A stretch of 64,000 nt of DNA from Adiantum capillus-veneris (taxonomy: Eukaryota; Streptophyta; Polypodiopsida; Polypodiales; Pteridaceae), in contig CM043971.1 of NCBI GenBank assembly GCA_014529385.2, positions 97,558,485 to 97,622,484 on the forward strand. Reading direction: 5' to 3'. Numbering within the stretch: position 1 is the first letter of the stretch; each line of letters starts with the position of its first letter. Both the position numbers and the translations under genes were made by a program. Below the pieces are notes generated by a model, which saw only the letters and a list, made by a program, of their open reading frames with translations, was not told the origin of the DNA and made no database searches. Positions 1 to 11,189 of the stretch are shown piece by piece.

Positions 1-1560
1 TTGTAAAGATTCTAGACTTTCCTCTTCCAAAACTAGAGCCAGAAGACAAAGAGGGGGTAAGAAATGAAGTAAACGTGGAGTTTGGAGTTAGCAGTGTGTT
101 GGGTCTTTTTTGAGAAGGGGACTCATCTTCTTCAAAGTTAGGCTTCACAAGTTCCAGAATAGTTTTTATCCCTTTGTAAGACCCATAAATAGTAAGGAGC
201 ATCCCTAGTTCATTTGCCTTGAGCTCCTTAAGCATGTCAACCATTAATGTACGAAAATGTACGAACACATTTTGGCAGCATCCCTGGTTCATTTGCCTTG
301 AGCTCCTTAAGCATGTCAACCATTAATGTACGAAAATGTACGAACACATTTTGGCAGCATCCCTGGTTCATTTGCCTTGAGCTCCTTAAGCATGTCAACC
401 ATTAATGTACAAAAATGTATGAGCACAATTTGTGCCAAAACCAACTCCTTGGCTTGTCCACCTAACAAGGAGTAGATGAGAGAAAGATGAAAGGATGTAG
501 ACTTTTTTGGGAAAATAGATTTTAGATTGTTCAGTGCATACCAAACTGCATGGTCAGACCATATAATGCTAGACTCACATGGCGCTTTAGGGTCAAGAAA
601 TTTGCAAGCACACTTGAGATATGGTCTGTAAATATTTCATAATGATTTCACATAATAATCTGCATTTTTTTACTGAACTCCATGAGACCTTTCGTTCTCA
701 CGTACAGACCTGCATTAGAGCTACACTTCTTGGAATCTAAAAAATACATGTTGAGTGGAGCTTTAATCAGCTCTCCTTTGTCCAAACATTGCATTCCTTT
801 GAGTGTCTTTGGCCGAGAATCCTCCATTTTAGCAGCTGGCAGATTTGCCAAAAAAACCAGGTCTATATTGAGATAGGAGCCATAAAATCTTTATTAGGGA
901 GTAACCAAAGTTTGTGCTTCACCCCTAAAGATTCAACCTCCACTTGTCTAGTTGGTAGATGGGAAGATTCTAGATACCTTAGGTACCAATTCCAAAAGCG
1001 AAGTCTCAATAAAAGAACATAAACCTCTGAAATTCTTTAACAGCTTCCGTAGCTGCAGCATCCCTACAGAAAAGACTATTGGTAGGTGGGAGACTTGGAA
1101 TAGTCGAGGTCGTGATAAAACTCGAGCTGAGCCCACACTGCTTTATGAGAAGGTTAGCAAGTTCAGCACCATCAGATGAGAACTTGGCCAAATCCTCTTT
1201 ATCAGCTTTAGAGATAGTTGGAATATTAGCAGTAATGTCGGTAATCACAGAGACACCCTCCTTACTGTTTTTAACCAAAACAGCTAAAATTTTGACCCAT
1301 TTGTCAAAGGAGACTGTGTGAATCAGGGAGGTAGTAGGATTACTAGACGAGGCCACAATAAGAGCAGATGCTTCCGCATCTTGAATACATCTAAGAACCA
1401 AAAGTGAAGCCCATGACAACGGCTCCATTGGTAAATCCAGTCCCTGATACAACAAAATTTCCTGAAGGAGGCATAGTTACAGATGACCAAAAATTTGAGT
1501 TGTCCCAAAAATTTGAAAGGAAGTATAGTAAAAGGCAAAATAAAAAACAAACTATACATT
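1..1560 (-). pseudogene. Unrecognised broken coding-like stretch
   Basis: Several minus-strand open segments line up here (1006-1455, 648-851, and a short run near 870-955), separated by stops and frame changes. The 1006-1455 segment reads as a plausible soluble protein (150 codons, mixed composition, no membrane segment). The 648-851 segment is rich in Lys/Met/Ser. No motif of a retrotransposon, transposase or known enzyme was seen. I read it as the decayed remnant of a protein-coding sequence of unknown identity. Equally it could be chance open frames in AT-rich DNA. Confidence 0.25.
198..434. repeat. 79-bp tandem triplicate
   Basis: Three head-to-tail copies start at 198, 277 and 356, each beginning AGCATCCCT and carrying AAGCATGTCAACCATTAATG. 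The first two are nearly identical. The third diverges at its end (ATGTATGAGCACAATTTG). The period is not a multiple of three, so it would shift any frame running through it. Confidence 0.9.
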
Positions 1561-1790
1561 TAACGGCGTAGTGTAATATTCTAGTAGCCACCTCAACCTT
1601 CAACCGATCAAAAAACATTCATATTGATTGTGCGAGGCTAGCTTCTCCTAGCTCAGACTGACTATCTTACCAAATCATCCTGACCTAGCACAATACTGGG
1701 AGCTTGGTCCTGATCTAGTTGTAAGACTTGATCTAAGTGCAATTTGTGTGTGTTTTAGTTATTAACATATATTACCCACAAATGAACATA

Positions 1791-3564
1791 TACGTGTTTA
1801 AAGACCAAGGTATCCAGATAAATACAAGGTTAATTATACAAAACAAACTTAGATAGCCTGATTTTGTACAAACGAATATCAACAAGTTGGTATAAGACAC
1901 CATCCAAAAGGCCAGAACTCCTTCACAAACTTCGAACTAGCTGTGTCAATCTTCCAAACAGTAAAGCACCAAAAAGTTGAACCAAAGAAAGTAGCCCTCA
2001 CCTGCACCCATAGAAAACAACACAACATTTTGCTAGCATTGGCTCTGTTTTCATATCTTTAGTGCTAATACCCATACGGTTAGCTTGGTACTATAATTTC
2101 TATATTGCTAAATAGGTATACATGTATAGTAGTACTGGTATTATTCCCAGATTATCAACACTAGTATTGGTTCTGGTAGTACTGGAACTAGTGTTGCTTT
2201 ACTACTATACTAGTCTATCGGTTTACTGGTACACTGGTTCCCAGACATATTGCCATGCAGCGAATACTAGAATGAATGTAAAACTAGGAGTTATATACTC
2301 GGAGAAGGGAAATAGGTAATTCTACATGAGTCCTGCTGAGCCAGTGTACTGATATAGATATGGATTTGATATACTTTCAATGCTAGTACTGGTACAGGTA
2401 GTACTGGTATTGAAACTGCTATATTGCCATACTAGCATATTAGTAATGGTACTAGTTTCAAACCATCCATTCTAGTATTGGTGCTGGTAGTACTGGTATA
2501 CTGGTCAACCAAACGGTAACGGTATTCAACTCTCAGAGGGTTAACTCCATCAAGCATATTCCTTCCCTATGTGTTAACGACATTACTTCATTATATCTAA
2601 CTTAAACAGAGGCCCAAGTTAACCACTTCCAGTGTTTGCAAGAGGAAACCTTATAAAAAAATAAATCCTCCGGTTGGTACGTGTTTAAAGACCAAGGTAC
2701 CCAGATAAATACAAGGTTAATTATACAAAACAAACTTAGATAGCCTGATTTTGTACAAACAAATATCAACAAGTTGGTATAAGACACCATCCAAAAGCTC
2801 AGAACTCCTTCACAAACTTAGAACTAGCTATGTCAATCTTCCAAACAGTAAAGCACCAAAAAGTTGAACCAAAGAAAGTAGCCCTCACCTGCACCCATAG
2901 AAAACAACACAACATTCTGCTAGCATTGGCTCTGTTTTCATATCTTCAGTTCTAATACCCATACGGTTAGCTTGGTACTATAATTTCTATATTGCTAAAC
3001 GGGTATACAGGTATAGTAGTACTGGTATTATTCCCAGATTATCAGCACTAGTATTGGTTCTGGTAGTACTGGAACTGGTGTTGCTTTACTACTATACTAG
3101 TCTATCGGTTTACTGGTACACTGGTTCCCAGACATATTGCCAGGCAGCGAATACTAGAATGAATGTAAAACTAGGAGTTATATACTCGGAGAAGGGAAAT
3201 AGGTAATTCTACACGAGTCCTGTTGAGCCAGTGTACTGATATAGATACGGATTTGATATACTTTCAATGCTAGTACTGGTACCGGTAGTACTGGTATTGA
3301 AACTGCTATATTGCCATACTAGCATATTAGTAATGGTACTAGTTTCAAACCATCCATTCTAGTATTGGTGTTGTTAGTACTGGTATACTGGTCAACCAAA
3401 CGGTAACGGTATTCAACTCTCAGAGGGTTAACTCCATCAAGCATATTCCTTCCCTATGTGTTAACGACATTACTTCATTATATCTAACTTAAACAGAGGC
3501 CCAAGTTAACCACTTCCAGTGTTTGCAAGAGGAAACCTTATAAAAAAATCAATCCTCTGGTTGG
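1791..3564. repeat. Tandem duplication of an 887-bp unit
   Basis: Copy 1 is 1791-2677 and copy 2 is 2678-3564. They abut exactly and are almost identical over their whole length, with single-base changes such as ACATGTATAG versus ACAGGTATAG. The unit has no convincing gene. Its middle is dense in short imperfect repeats of GTACTGG and its complement (TAGTACTGGT, TACTGGTACACTGG), which could form many small hairpins. The near identity points to a recent event. Confidence 0.9.
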
Positions 3565-3719
3565 TGCGAAACTATGCAAGGACGAAGTTACATACCAAAC
3601 CAATAGGTCCACAATGCCAAATGGTTTTCATCACAAAGCTTTATGAAGAACATCATCCTTAGGCCTCAGCTTTATAAGGTGCCAAACAACCAGCTTAACA
3701 GGCTACAATACCCTCATTA

Positions 3720-4058
3720 ATGTTGAAACTACCCAAGCCAAGGATAGGACTGAATATGCATAACGACTGGAAATCCTTCATTCCAAAAAGGGACATCAAT
3801 TTAACCACTTCTCATGGTTCTTCTGCGAGTGAAAAATCTTCTATTCCTAATGCTTCTACTGGCAGCACTTCATCTGGGAATTCTGGTGATAAGGGCAAAA
3901 AGAAGATGTGTTGCCATTATTGTACAGCTAATGATCACTTAATCAAGCACTGTCCAAAATTGAAGGCAAAAGAGGCTAAGAAGAAAGAGGTTGGTTCCAC
4001 TACAGGGTCCAATATAAGTGCAGCTATTGTAGAGTCTTCTGTGGAAAGGAGATTGTAA
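3720..4058 (+). pseudogene. gag: Copia gag, C-terminal part with zinc knuckle
   Basis: This open segment ends with a CCHC zinc knuckle (C-x2-C-x4-H-x4-C, CHYCTANDHLIKHC, around 3910-3955), flanked by Lys-rich stretches and a Ser/Gly-rich linker. In copia elements this is the nucleocapsid part of Gag, which packages element RNA. The N-terminal Gag region is missing or unrecognisable upstream. A stop at 4056-4058 separates it from the protease frame, so the polyprotein is broken here. Confidence 0.8.
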
Positions 4059-4128
4059 TGTTGATGTAGATGTAGAGTGGGATTTTAGTGCAGAGTGTAC
4101 TTATGATCCTACTGTCCATGACGCATGC

Positions 4129-4400
4129 ATGTCAATTTTTGCATATTCACATGTGTGGTATTTTGATAGTGGTGCTACCAAGCATATTACCTCACATCGT
4201 GATTTTTTTACCTCTCTTGAGGATGACCCTCATGGGAATTCAATCACTTGTGCTAACAATGCCTGTTATACGATCAAGGGAGTTCAAAAGATTGTGCTGA
4301 CTGCTACGCATGGAAATTCTTTCATACTTGTTGATACATTGTATGTGTTTGTGAAGGATGTATTTTGGGTAAGATGCAGGTTTCAAAGTTTCCAAAGGAT
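4129..4400 (+). pseudogene. Copia protease segment
   Basis: The motif WYFDSGATKHIT (about 4157-4190) carries the D-S-G-A active site of copia aspartic proteases, which cleave the Gag-Pol polyprotein. It is followed by a plausible protease core as far as about 4360. The frame then runs into unrelated residues, so a frameshift near 4360-4400 separates it from the integrase. Confidence 0.8.
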
Positions 4401-5154
4401 AGTTCAGTTAGGGCTACATGCAAGTTGCAGCTTGTGCATAGTGATGTTTCTGGGCCCATGCAAACTAAGTCCTTTGGCAATTACCTTTACTTTATGACTT
4501 TCATTGATGATTACCAGGAATGCAGGGGTGTATCTGCTTAAGTCAAAGTCCGAAGTGTTTTTGTGCTTCAAGAAATTTTTGGCTATGGCTAAAAATGTCT
4601 CAAAATGTAATATGGACACCCTCCGTTCTGATCAAGGGGAGGGAGTATATGTCTCATGAATTTAATGCATTTTTGGCTAGTCGTGGGATAAAACACCAAT
4701 GTACAGTGTCGTATACACCTCAACAAAATGGTGTTGTTGAGAGAAAAACAAGTCTCTCACAAAAATGGCACGACGTATGGTCAAAAGTCAAGCTTTGCTG
4801 CATTTGTTTTGGCTTGAGGCTATCATGTGTGCCACTTATGTACTGAACCGGTGTCCTATGAAATCTTTGCAATCTATGACTCCCTATGAAGCATGGCATG
4901 ATAGAAAGCCTTTTATTCAGCACATGCGTGTTTTTGGTTGTTTGGATTATGCTTTGGTGCCACAAACGCAGCATAGAAAATTGGATGATAAGGCTATCAA
5001 CTGCATTTTTGTTGGTTATAGTGACAAAAGCAAAGGGTATAGGTCGTATCATATGAAAACAAAGTGTATCTTGGTTTCACGAAATGTTGTGTTTGTGGAG
5101 GATTCTGTTCATCCCTTGATGTCATGTACTAGAGACAGTAATAAAAGCTCATAG
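4400..5154 (+). pseudogene. Copia integrase core, fragmented
   Basis: The integrase landmarks are present but in different frames: LVHSDVSGP (about 4432-4458, first catalytic Asp), LRSDQGEG (about 4621, second Asp) and PQQNGVVERK (about 4720-4750, catalytic Glu). The long open piece 4765-5154 continues through the usual post-core segment (LNRCPMKSL, TPYEAW, FGC, KAINCIFVGYS). At least three frame changes or stops prevent translation as one protein. The three catalytic acidic residues survive. Confidence 0.85.
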
Positions 5155-5169
5155 GACATTTATGACACT

Positions 5170-6346
5170 TTGTTGCCTCTTTTCAGTGGTGGAAGTTTGA
5201 ATGTAAATTCCAATGAGGCAAATGTACAACCTATGGGGGTTTCTAAAAATGTTACAGATCAACCAATTTTTGATGCAGATGTACATGATGTACTTGATGA
5301 GGAAAGGGCTGCAAAAGACCGGGATAGAGGTATGCCAAAATGGCTATTGCATACTTTGTATGATAGTAAATTGGATGCACCTTTGTCTATTTGTACTTGT
5401 TCATGTTCTTGCCATGCATCTTATGCATCAGATTGTTATGCTTTAGCTGTGTCTAGCTTATGTGATGTTGAGGAACCTCTGTCTTTTGATGAAGCAAAGA
5501 ATTCAAAAAATTGGATGGCTGCAATGCAATTTGAATATGATGCACTTATAGAAAATGACACATGGACTTTACGTGATTTGCCTCCTGGCAAAAATGCCAT
5601 TGGTACAAAGTGGGTTTATAAGTCGAGATTGATCGCTATAAGGCTTACTTGTTGCAAAGGGTTATGCATAGCAAAAAGGCATGGATTAGGAAGATACTTT
5701 TTGTATGACTACTGTGCGTTTTCTATGTGCATTAGCAGCTCATTTTGGTTGGGATGTACATCAATCAGACATTATTACTGCTTTCTTGAATGGTGACATA
5801 TTTGAGGAAGTTTATGTAACGCAACCTTATGGTTTTGTCAAGAAAGGACAAGAGGATAAAGTGTGCAAATGTAAGAAAGCTTTGTATGGGTTGAAGCAAT
5901 CTCCTCGTGCTTGGTATGAGAAAGCTAACACTCATTTGGTCAAATGAGGCTTTTGTAATAGTCCCAAAAAAAAAAGCAATTTGTATGTAAAGCTTGAGGG
6001 TGATGTACTTCTCATTGTTGTTCTCTATTTGGATGATTTGGTGATAAACTAGACCAAATGAGAGCATAGTGATGAATTTAAGGCTGATTTAAATGCTACT
6101 TTCAAGATGAAAGATTTGGGGTTGTTAAATCATTACTTGGGTATACAGTTTAAGCAGTGTAATGGTCGTATTGCCTTGTGTCAGACAAGTTACATAGAGA
6201 CATTGCTATGTAAGTTTGGACTTAAGGATTGCAAACCTATTGCCACTCCCATGGAAACATGTTTAAAATTGAGTCTTCATGATGCTGGTGATCCTATTGA
6301 TGTCACTGTTTATCAAATTGTTGTTGGTTGCCTTATTTATGTATGA
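5170..6346 (+). pseudogene. Copia reverse transcriptase, fragmented
   Basis: The segments follow the copia RT order: the region before and into RT (WMAAMQFEYDALIENDTW, then GTKWVYK, about 5510-5625), then a disrupted part, then FGWDVHQSDIITAFLNG (about 5745-5795) and KALYGLKQSPRAWYE (about 5875-5925). The YLDDL active site lies at about 6026-6040. The thumb/connection (MKDLGLLNHYLGIQ) starts at 6107. The gap between WVYK and the next block is shorter than in intact copia RTs, indicating a small deletion near 5630-5700, and stops at 5945 and about 6049 add further breaks. Confidence 0.85.
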
Positions 6347-6559
6347 AACACGAGGCCAGATATTTAGTTTGCAGTCTTCACAGGTCAGCAGGTTTATGTA
6401 TAGCCCACGATCTAAGCATTGGTAGGTTGTCAAGAGGATTTTCCGCTACTTAAGTGGCACTTTACATCTTGGCTTATTTTATCCCAAGGGGGGTCATTGC
6501 TGCCACATTTACATGCTTTTTCAGACTCAAATTGGGCTAGTTGTTTTGACATGTGAGCG

Positions 6560-6978
6560 TCCACAAGTGGTTTTTGTTTATTGCTTGGTAGTTCATGTAT
6601 CTCATGGTTGAGCAAGAAGAAACCTATTGTGGCCACTTCTAGTTGTGAGGTTGAGTATAGGGTAGTTTTCATAGCTACGATTGAGTGTGTATGGCTCAAA
6701 CACCTTATGGTTGATTTGGATGTTAGACATGACACTGCCAAACAATCTACATTGATAGTCAGAGCATATTGGTAGTTGTGAGGAACCCAGTTTCATGCTT
6801 GCACAAAGCGCATTGAGGTGCATTACCACTATGTCAGGGAGAGGCTCTCAGTAAGAGAGATCAGCTTAGCTTATGTGCCAACACAGGACAACCTTGCAAA
6901 TCTTTTCACAAAGGCATTGTCCTGTGAGAAGTTCAAAGCTTTCCACAAAGCTTTGGGATTACCTCCTTTTGTGGACTG
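6560..6978 (+). pseudogene. Copia RNase H end
   Basis: WLSKKKPIVATSSCEVEYR (about 6604-6660) is the copia RNase H block that usually reads KKQxxVALSSxEAEY. Further on, HYHYVRERL and YVPTQDNLANLFTKAL (about 6820-6920) give the terminal residues of the pol protein, which ends at the TGA near 6977. Frame breaks occur near 6775. RNase H removes the RNA template during reverse transcription. Confidence 0.8.
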
Positions 6979-7211
6979 ATCATGTCTTCAAGGCATGGTA
7001 CTTCCCTATACTCTATGTGTCAGCTCTCATTCACCGCATCACTCCCACGGGGGATATGTTTTGCCCCCCATGCATTGTATATACGCTCATCACTCTAGGT
7101 CTATCTATCTTTCCATTGCACACTAAGTAATACACTCTTGGTTGTGTACCTTGAGCTTCCTTTGTCTTCTCCAATCTATAAGTGTTTTCCTGCAACCCTA
7201 ATTCCAACACT
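6979..7211 (+). repeat. Possible copia 3' LTR
   Basis: The DNA after the RNase H stop begins with TGATCATGTCTTC and could run as far as CTAATTCCAACA near 7211. That would give a short LTR with TG...CA ends, as is normal for copia. No second copy is present upstream to confirm it, so the boundaries are inferred from position only. Confidence 0.3.
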
Positions 7212-7390
7212 TTTTTCTACAATTTGGACTCTCTTTTATTTTTTAAATGGTCACATTAGTCCAATGATCACCTTGACCACCCTAGTTAGTACTACAAAAC
7301 CCCTTTCTTTCAAACCCTGACCTATTTTTCTCTTTTTTCCCAGCCCTACCTACCCCATATTGTGCACCATGATGCTTGATGCCATCATAT

Positions 7391-7437
7391 AATATGAGAA
7401 AATCATTTGGGTTAGTTAGATATTAGATTTTATAACA
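7391..7437 (-). repeat. 47-bp stump of the element A 3' LTR
   Basis: These 47 bases match 14361-14407 with two mismatches. Read on the minus strand both begin TGT(T/C)ATAAAATCTAA, the terminal bases of the LTR. To the left similarity stops abruptly, so the 3' LTR was cut off by a deletion or rearrangement joining it to sequence next to the copia element. Confidence 0.8.
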
Positions 7438-7829
7438 TTACCTCTCTCTTGAAATCATAGTCATCCTTGACTATGAGGTAGAGGAGATAAAGCCTTAGTC
7501 ATTAGTATATGTTTGTTAGCGGATAGAGGATCCCTTTTTATCCTATGACATCATTCCAAAATGGTTGACTTATCCATTTGGGACTTGGGAGACTTAGTTT
7601 CCGCAAGCATGTCTGCTCTTGAGTTCGTTTCATTCTCCCTGTGTAGAGTGACAAATTCTACTTGGTGTTTGAGAGACGTCGTCATCACAAACATGATTCT
7701 AAGCATGCATACTACTTAAATTTGTACACAAGAAAAAGAGAATTTGTTTTATAATACAAAAACATTGATCATTTAAAAGAGACATGTACATTTTCTTACT
7801 CTAATGTAGCATTATAAGCATTGACAAGG

Positions 7830-9259
7830 TTCATACTATTCTTAAACTGTATTCCGTGCATCCATCTAGCATCTTCAAAAGGATAATTTTTTAACTTAAT
7901 AAAATACCATCAGATAACCGTACCATGTCGTAGTACCTTGTCCTCATGCCAAAGGATAGCTTCGGGTTGTAGCACCTCTTCTTGATCTTCGATCTCTGGT
8001 GGGTCTCTTTTGTAGGGCTTAAGTAGGCTCACATGAAAAGCATTGTGTATGAGCCAATGGTTGGGAAACTTTAGTTGATAAGCCATGTCATTGATTGGCT
8101 TCAAGATTTGAAAAGGACCATACTATCTTTTTGCTAGTTTAGCGTAATACTTTTGATGGTCCGTAGGATTTTTGCTTGTCATTTGCCTCAATCGAGCCTT
8201 GGGAAACTTGAGTAAGACCCAATCATTTTTTTTGAACATTAAGGCCCTTCTGTGCTTATTATCAACAATAGGTTTTTGTCTTTGTTGAGAGATAGATATA
8301 GCCTCCTTAATCTTTTGGAAAGATTCTTGTAGGTCACTGTTATACTCATCGGTAACGAAGATCTTCCCATGTACTTTAAGTAGCAAGGGACTTTTAGGTC
8401 TTCCCTCTATGATCTCAAGAGGTGCCTTTCCAATAGTAGTATGGACATTATTATTGTATACATACTCTACAAGGGGTAAGTACTTCTCCCATTGTGAGCA
8501 TTGGTCTACTTTTGTAACATAAGTCTTTAGTAGATCGAGTGTCATAAGACTGGCTATCTCACTTTGGCCATCTGTTTGTGGGTGATAGGCCGAAGAGAAA
8601 TTAAATCTTGTACCTATATTTTCAAAGAGACCTTTCTAGAAATTACTGATCATTTTATGATCTCTATCTGACACGATGGATGTTGGCAATCGATGGTGTT
8701 TGAAAATCTGAGATATGAAGAGGGTGGCCATTTGGTGTGCCTTGATAGTCTTTTTGACAAGAATAAAGTGTGCTTGCCCGCTAAACTTGTCGACTATTGT
8801 CCATATTTGAGTATTCCCATGGATAGACTTGGATAATCCAAAGAAAAAAATTATGGATATACTCTCCCGTGGTGAATTAGGGATTGGCAATGACTAGAGT
8901 AATCCAGGTTGCTTCCCTCTATCATACTTGGTCTTTTGGCATACCACACATTTTGAAACATAATCTTGTATGTCTACTTTCATGGTAGGCCAATAGAAGT
9001 ATGTCTCTCCTCCTCAAAGAGTAGGTTGAATGCCTCTATGCCCCGCATAGGGAGGATCATGGGATTCATATATGAATTTCTCACAAAGGTAGTGGGTAAC
9101 ACATAGCCTATTGCCATGGAGAAGATAACCATCTTGCAAGGTGAATGGTTCTTCTTTCCTTCCCAATGCAAGGGCTGACATTATGTCTTTTAACTCAGGG
9201 TCAGTAGCATACTTATCTATCATAGAAGATAGATCATTATGAGTTGCTATAGACACCAC
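7830..9259 (-). pseudogene. Element A integrase with chromodomain-like C-terminus
   Basis: Minus-strand pieces are 9259-9014 (before and into the H2C2 zinc finger; HDPPYAGHRG), 8890-8636 (catalytic core; IVDKFSGQAHFI and SIVSDRDHKM), 8545-8123 (VEYVYNNNVHTTIGKAPLEI and the post-core region) and 8104-about 7830. The last piece reads HNAFHVSLLKPYK and then, past a stop, YFIKLKNYPFEDARWM, which fits the end of a chromodomain. This tail is typical of plant chromoviruses. Integrase inserts the cDNA, and the chromodomain guides target choice. Stops and frameshifts separate all pieces. Confidence 0.85.
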
Positions 9260-9786
9260 ATTGACTCTTGATCATCATGAAAGTGCATTGGCCACTTGAT
9301 TATGCTTACCAACAATGTAGCAATATGAAAATAAAATTGCGAAAGAAAGTTTGTCCACCTCATTTGCTTGTTGGAAAGCTTGGTTTGCGTCATGAAGTAT
9401 TTGAGACTTTGGTGGTCCGTTCGCAAAGAAAATGGAGTCCGCGATAGATAGTGCTTCCATGTGTCTAGGGCATGTAGAATAGCTAAAAGATCTTTTTCAT
9501 ATATGCCCAAGACCCGTTCATTGGTATTAAGCCTTTGGCTCTCATATGCTACGGCATGCCCTTCTTGAAGCAATACTGCTCCAAGGCAATCACCACAAGC
9601 ATCACATTGGACCTCAAATGGTTTTGGGAGATCCGAAAGCATAAGCATTGGTTGGGAGGTAAGCTTCTCTTTGAGCTTTTTGAAAGAATTTTGCTCTTTA
9701 GCAATCCATGAGTACTTAACGTTCTTCTTTGTTAAGTCATGTAATGATCCTGCTATTTGAGAAAATTTTGCCATGAAGCATACCAA
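9247..9786 (-). pseudogene. Element A RNase H region
   Basis: The 179-codon segment contains FEVQCDACGDCLGAVLLQEG, the gypsy RNase H start (first catalytic Asp in CDA). YEKDLLAILHALDTWKHYL and RTDHQSLKYFMTQ follow (Glu and Asp catalytic positions). Its first residues (AGSLHDLTKKN) are the RT connection domain. Its end overlaps the integrase frame by a few bases in another frame, so a frameshift lies near 9250-9300. Confidence 0.85.
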
Positions 9787-9917
9787 TAAAGCTTCTTAGC
9801 TCATGTAGATTCCTTGGATTAGGCCATGCTTTTATTACCTCCAACTTTGATGGATCCATACGGATACCATCTTGAGAGATAATATGACTTAAGTATTGAA
9901 TATCTTGAAGAAAAAAT

Positions 9918-10418
9918 TCACTCTTCTTTTGATTGATAAAAAGCTTGAAAAATTACCTGGAGATGTTGCTTGTGCTCCTCTAAAGACTTAGAGTAGATGA
10001 TGATATCATCAAAGAACACTCCAGTAAACTTGTTGTGGGGTCTAAAAAATTTATCCATTAAACGATTGAATGTGGCCAGTGCATTAGTCAAGCCAAAATG
10101 CATGACTAGATATTCATAAAGACCAAACGTTGTATAAAACGCAGTCTTTACGATGTCTTCATTCACTATCCTTATTTGATGATAGCCACTTTTAAGGTCA
10201 ATCCTATTAAAGTAGGTAGATCCTTGTAGCTTATCAAACAGATCTTCGACCCGCGGTACAAGGAATCTATTTTTGATAGTGATATGGTTTAGCGCTCGAT
10301 AGTCCACAGACATGCGGTATGTACCATCTTTCTTTTGCACTAAAAGGGCTGGAGAACAAAAACGAGAGGAGCTAGGCCTCACCATCCCTTTGTCTACCAA
10401 TTCTTGTACTTGCCTCAT
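9918..10418 (-). pseudogene. Element A reverse transcriptase core
   Basis: This open segment of 166 codons contains the main RT blocks in order: KGMVRPSSSRFCSPALLVQKK, YRMSVDYRALN, FNRIDLKSGYHQIRI, FGLTNALATFNRLMD and GVFFDDIIIYS with an intact F-F-D-D catalytic motif. This is the palm/fingers part of a Ty3/gypsy RT. It is the best preserved piece of element A. Frame breaks lie on both sides (upstream of 10418 and between 9918 and 9786). Confidence 0.9.
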
Positions 10419-10658
10419 GATCTCCTCTTGTTGAACTTGGAAAACTCGATAAGGAGGCTTGTTAGGCGGTGAGCTTCCTGGTAGGAGCTCATTCGATGGT
10501 CATCATCCCCTTGTTTTGGAGGTAAGTCCATAGGGATATCATCGATAAAAACATCTTGGAATCCATTTAGAAAATTAGATAAGTCTAACTCTTCTTGCTT
10601 CCTACCATTTTCATTTGATAAAACAATAGGACCATTTTTATGGATTGTTTGACAAAAA

Positions 10659-11063
10659 TCATGTACGCAGAAAAACTGAGCTTTTCATTGATTTGTCAAA
10701 AGCAGGAGAATTTACAAGGGGTATGGTACGGCCAGGCTCATTAGCATCTATGTACATGGTCTTTTTCCTGTACTTGAAATACAACCTTCTTTCAGGGAAC
10801 TTTACATTAACAACCATACAATCAAACCATGGTGCCCCTAGGATGACATCTTCATGTTTGAGAGGAGAGATGCAGAAATCTTCTTTGTCAACATAGCCTT
10901 GGACATGAAGCCTCAATTTTCCAATCAAGGGAGTAATTGTGGCTTCTTGCCCCTTGAAGGCTCCATCGGCTACAACGACATCTCCCATCTCATGAGCTTG
11001 AATGCCTAACTTGGTGGCCAACTCCGTTGATATGAAATTGTGAGTAGAGCCAGGGTCAAACAA
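10659..11063 (-). pseudogene. Element A aspartic protease
   Basis: The segment begins LFDPGSTHNFIS, the DSG-type active site of gypsy proteases with P in place of S (D-P-G-S-T-H, common in plant chromoviruses). HEDVILGAPWF, the hydrophobic flap/ILG block, follows. It processes the Gag-Pol polyprotein. A TAA stop lies shortly upstream, between the zinc knuckle and the protease. Confidence 0.85.
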
Positions 11064-11189
11064 GATGAAGGAATCATGCTCCCTTAAATTTTCCTAAGCA
11101 TAGGAGAGAGGTGATCCTTTGCAATGAGCATCCTCTTCTAGAGCTTCGACCGTGGAAGCTCTAGGAGTCTCATTGCGGGCATTTCTCTT

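Larger units (their letters stand above)
3640..7211 (+). mobile_element. Decayed Ty1/copia retrotransposon
   Basis: Gag zinc knuckle, protease, integrase, reverse transcriptase and RNase H follow in copia order (integrase before RT) on the plus strand, broken by frameshifts, stops and small deletions. No primer-binding site or 5' LTR is visible before 3720, where the 887-bp duplication ends at 3564. A possible 3' LTR follows the RNase H end at about 6979. The downstream junction at 7391 is with the LTR stump of gypsy element A. Confidence 0.9.
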
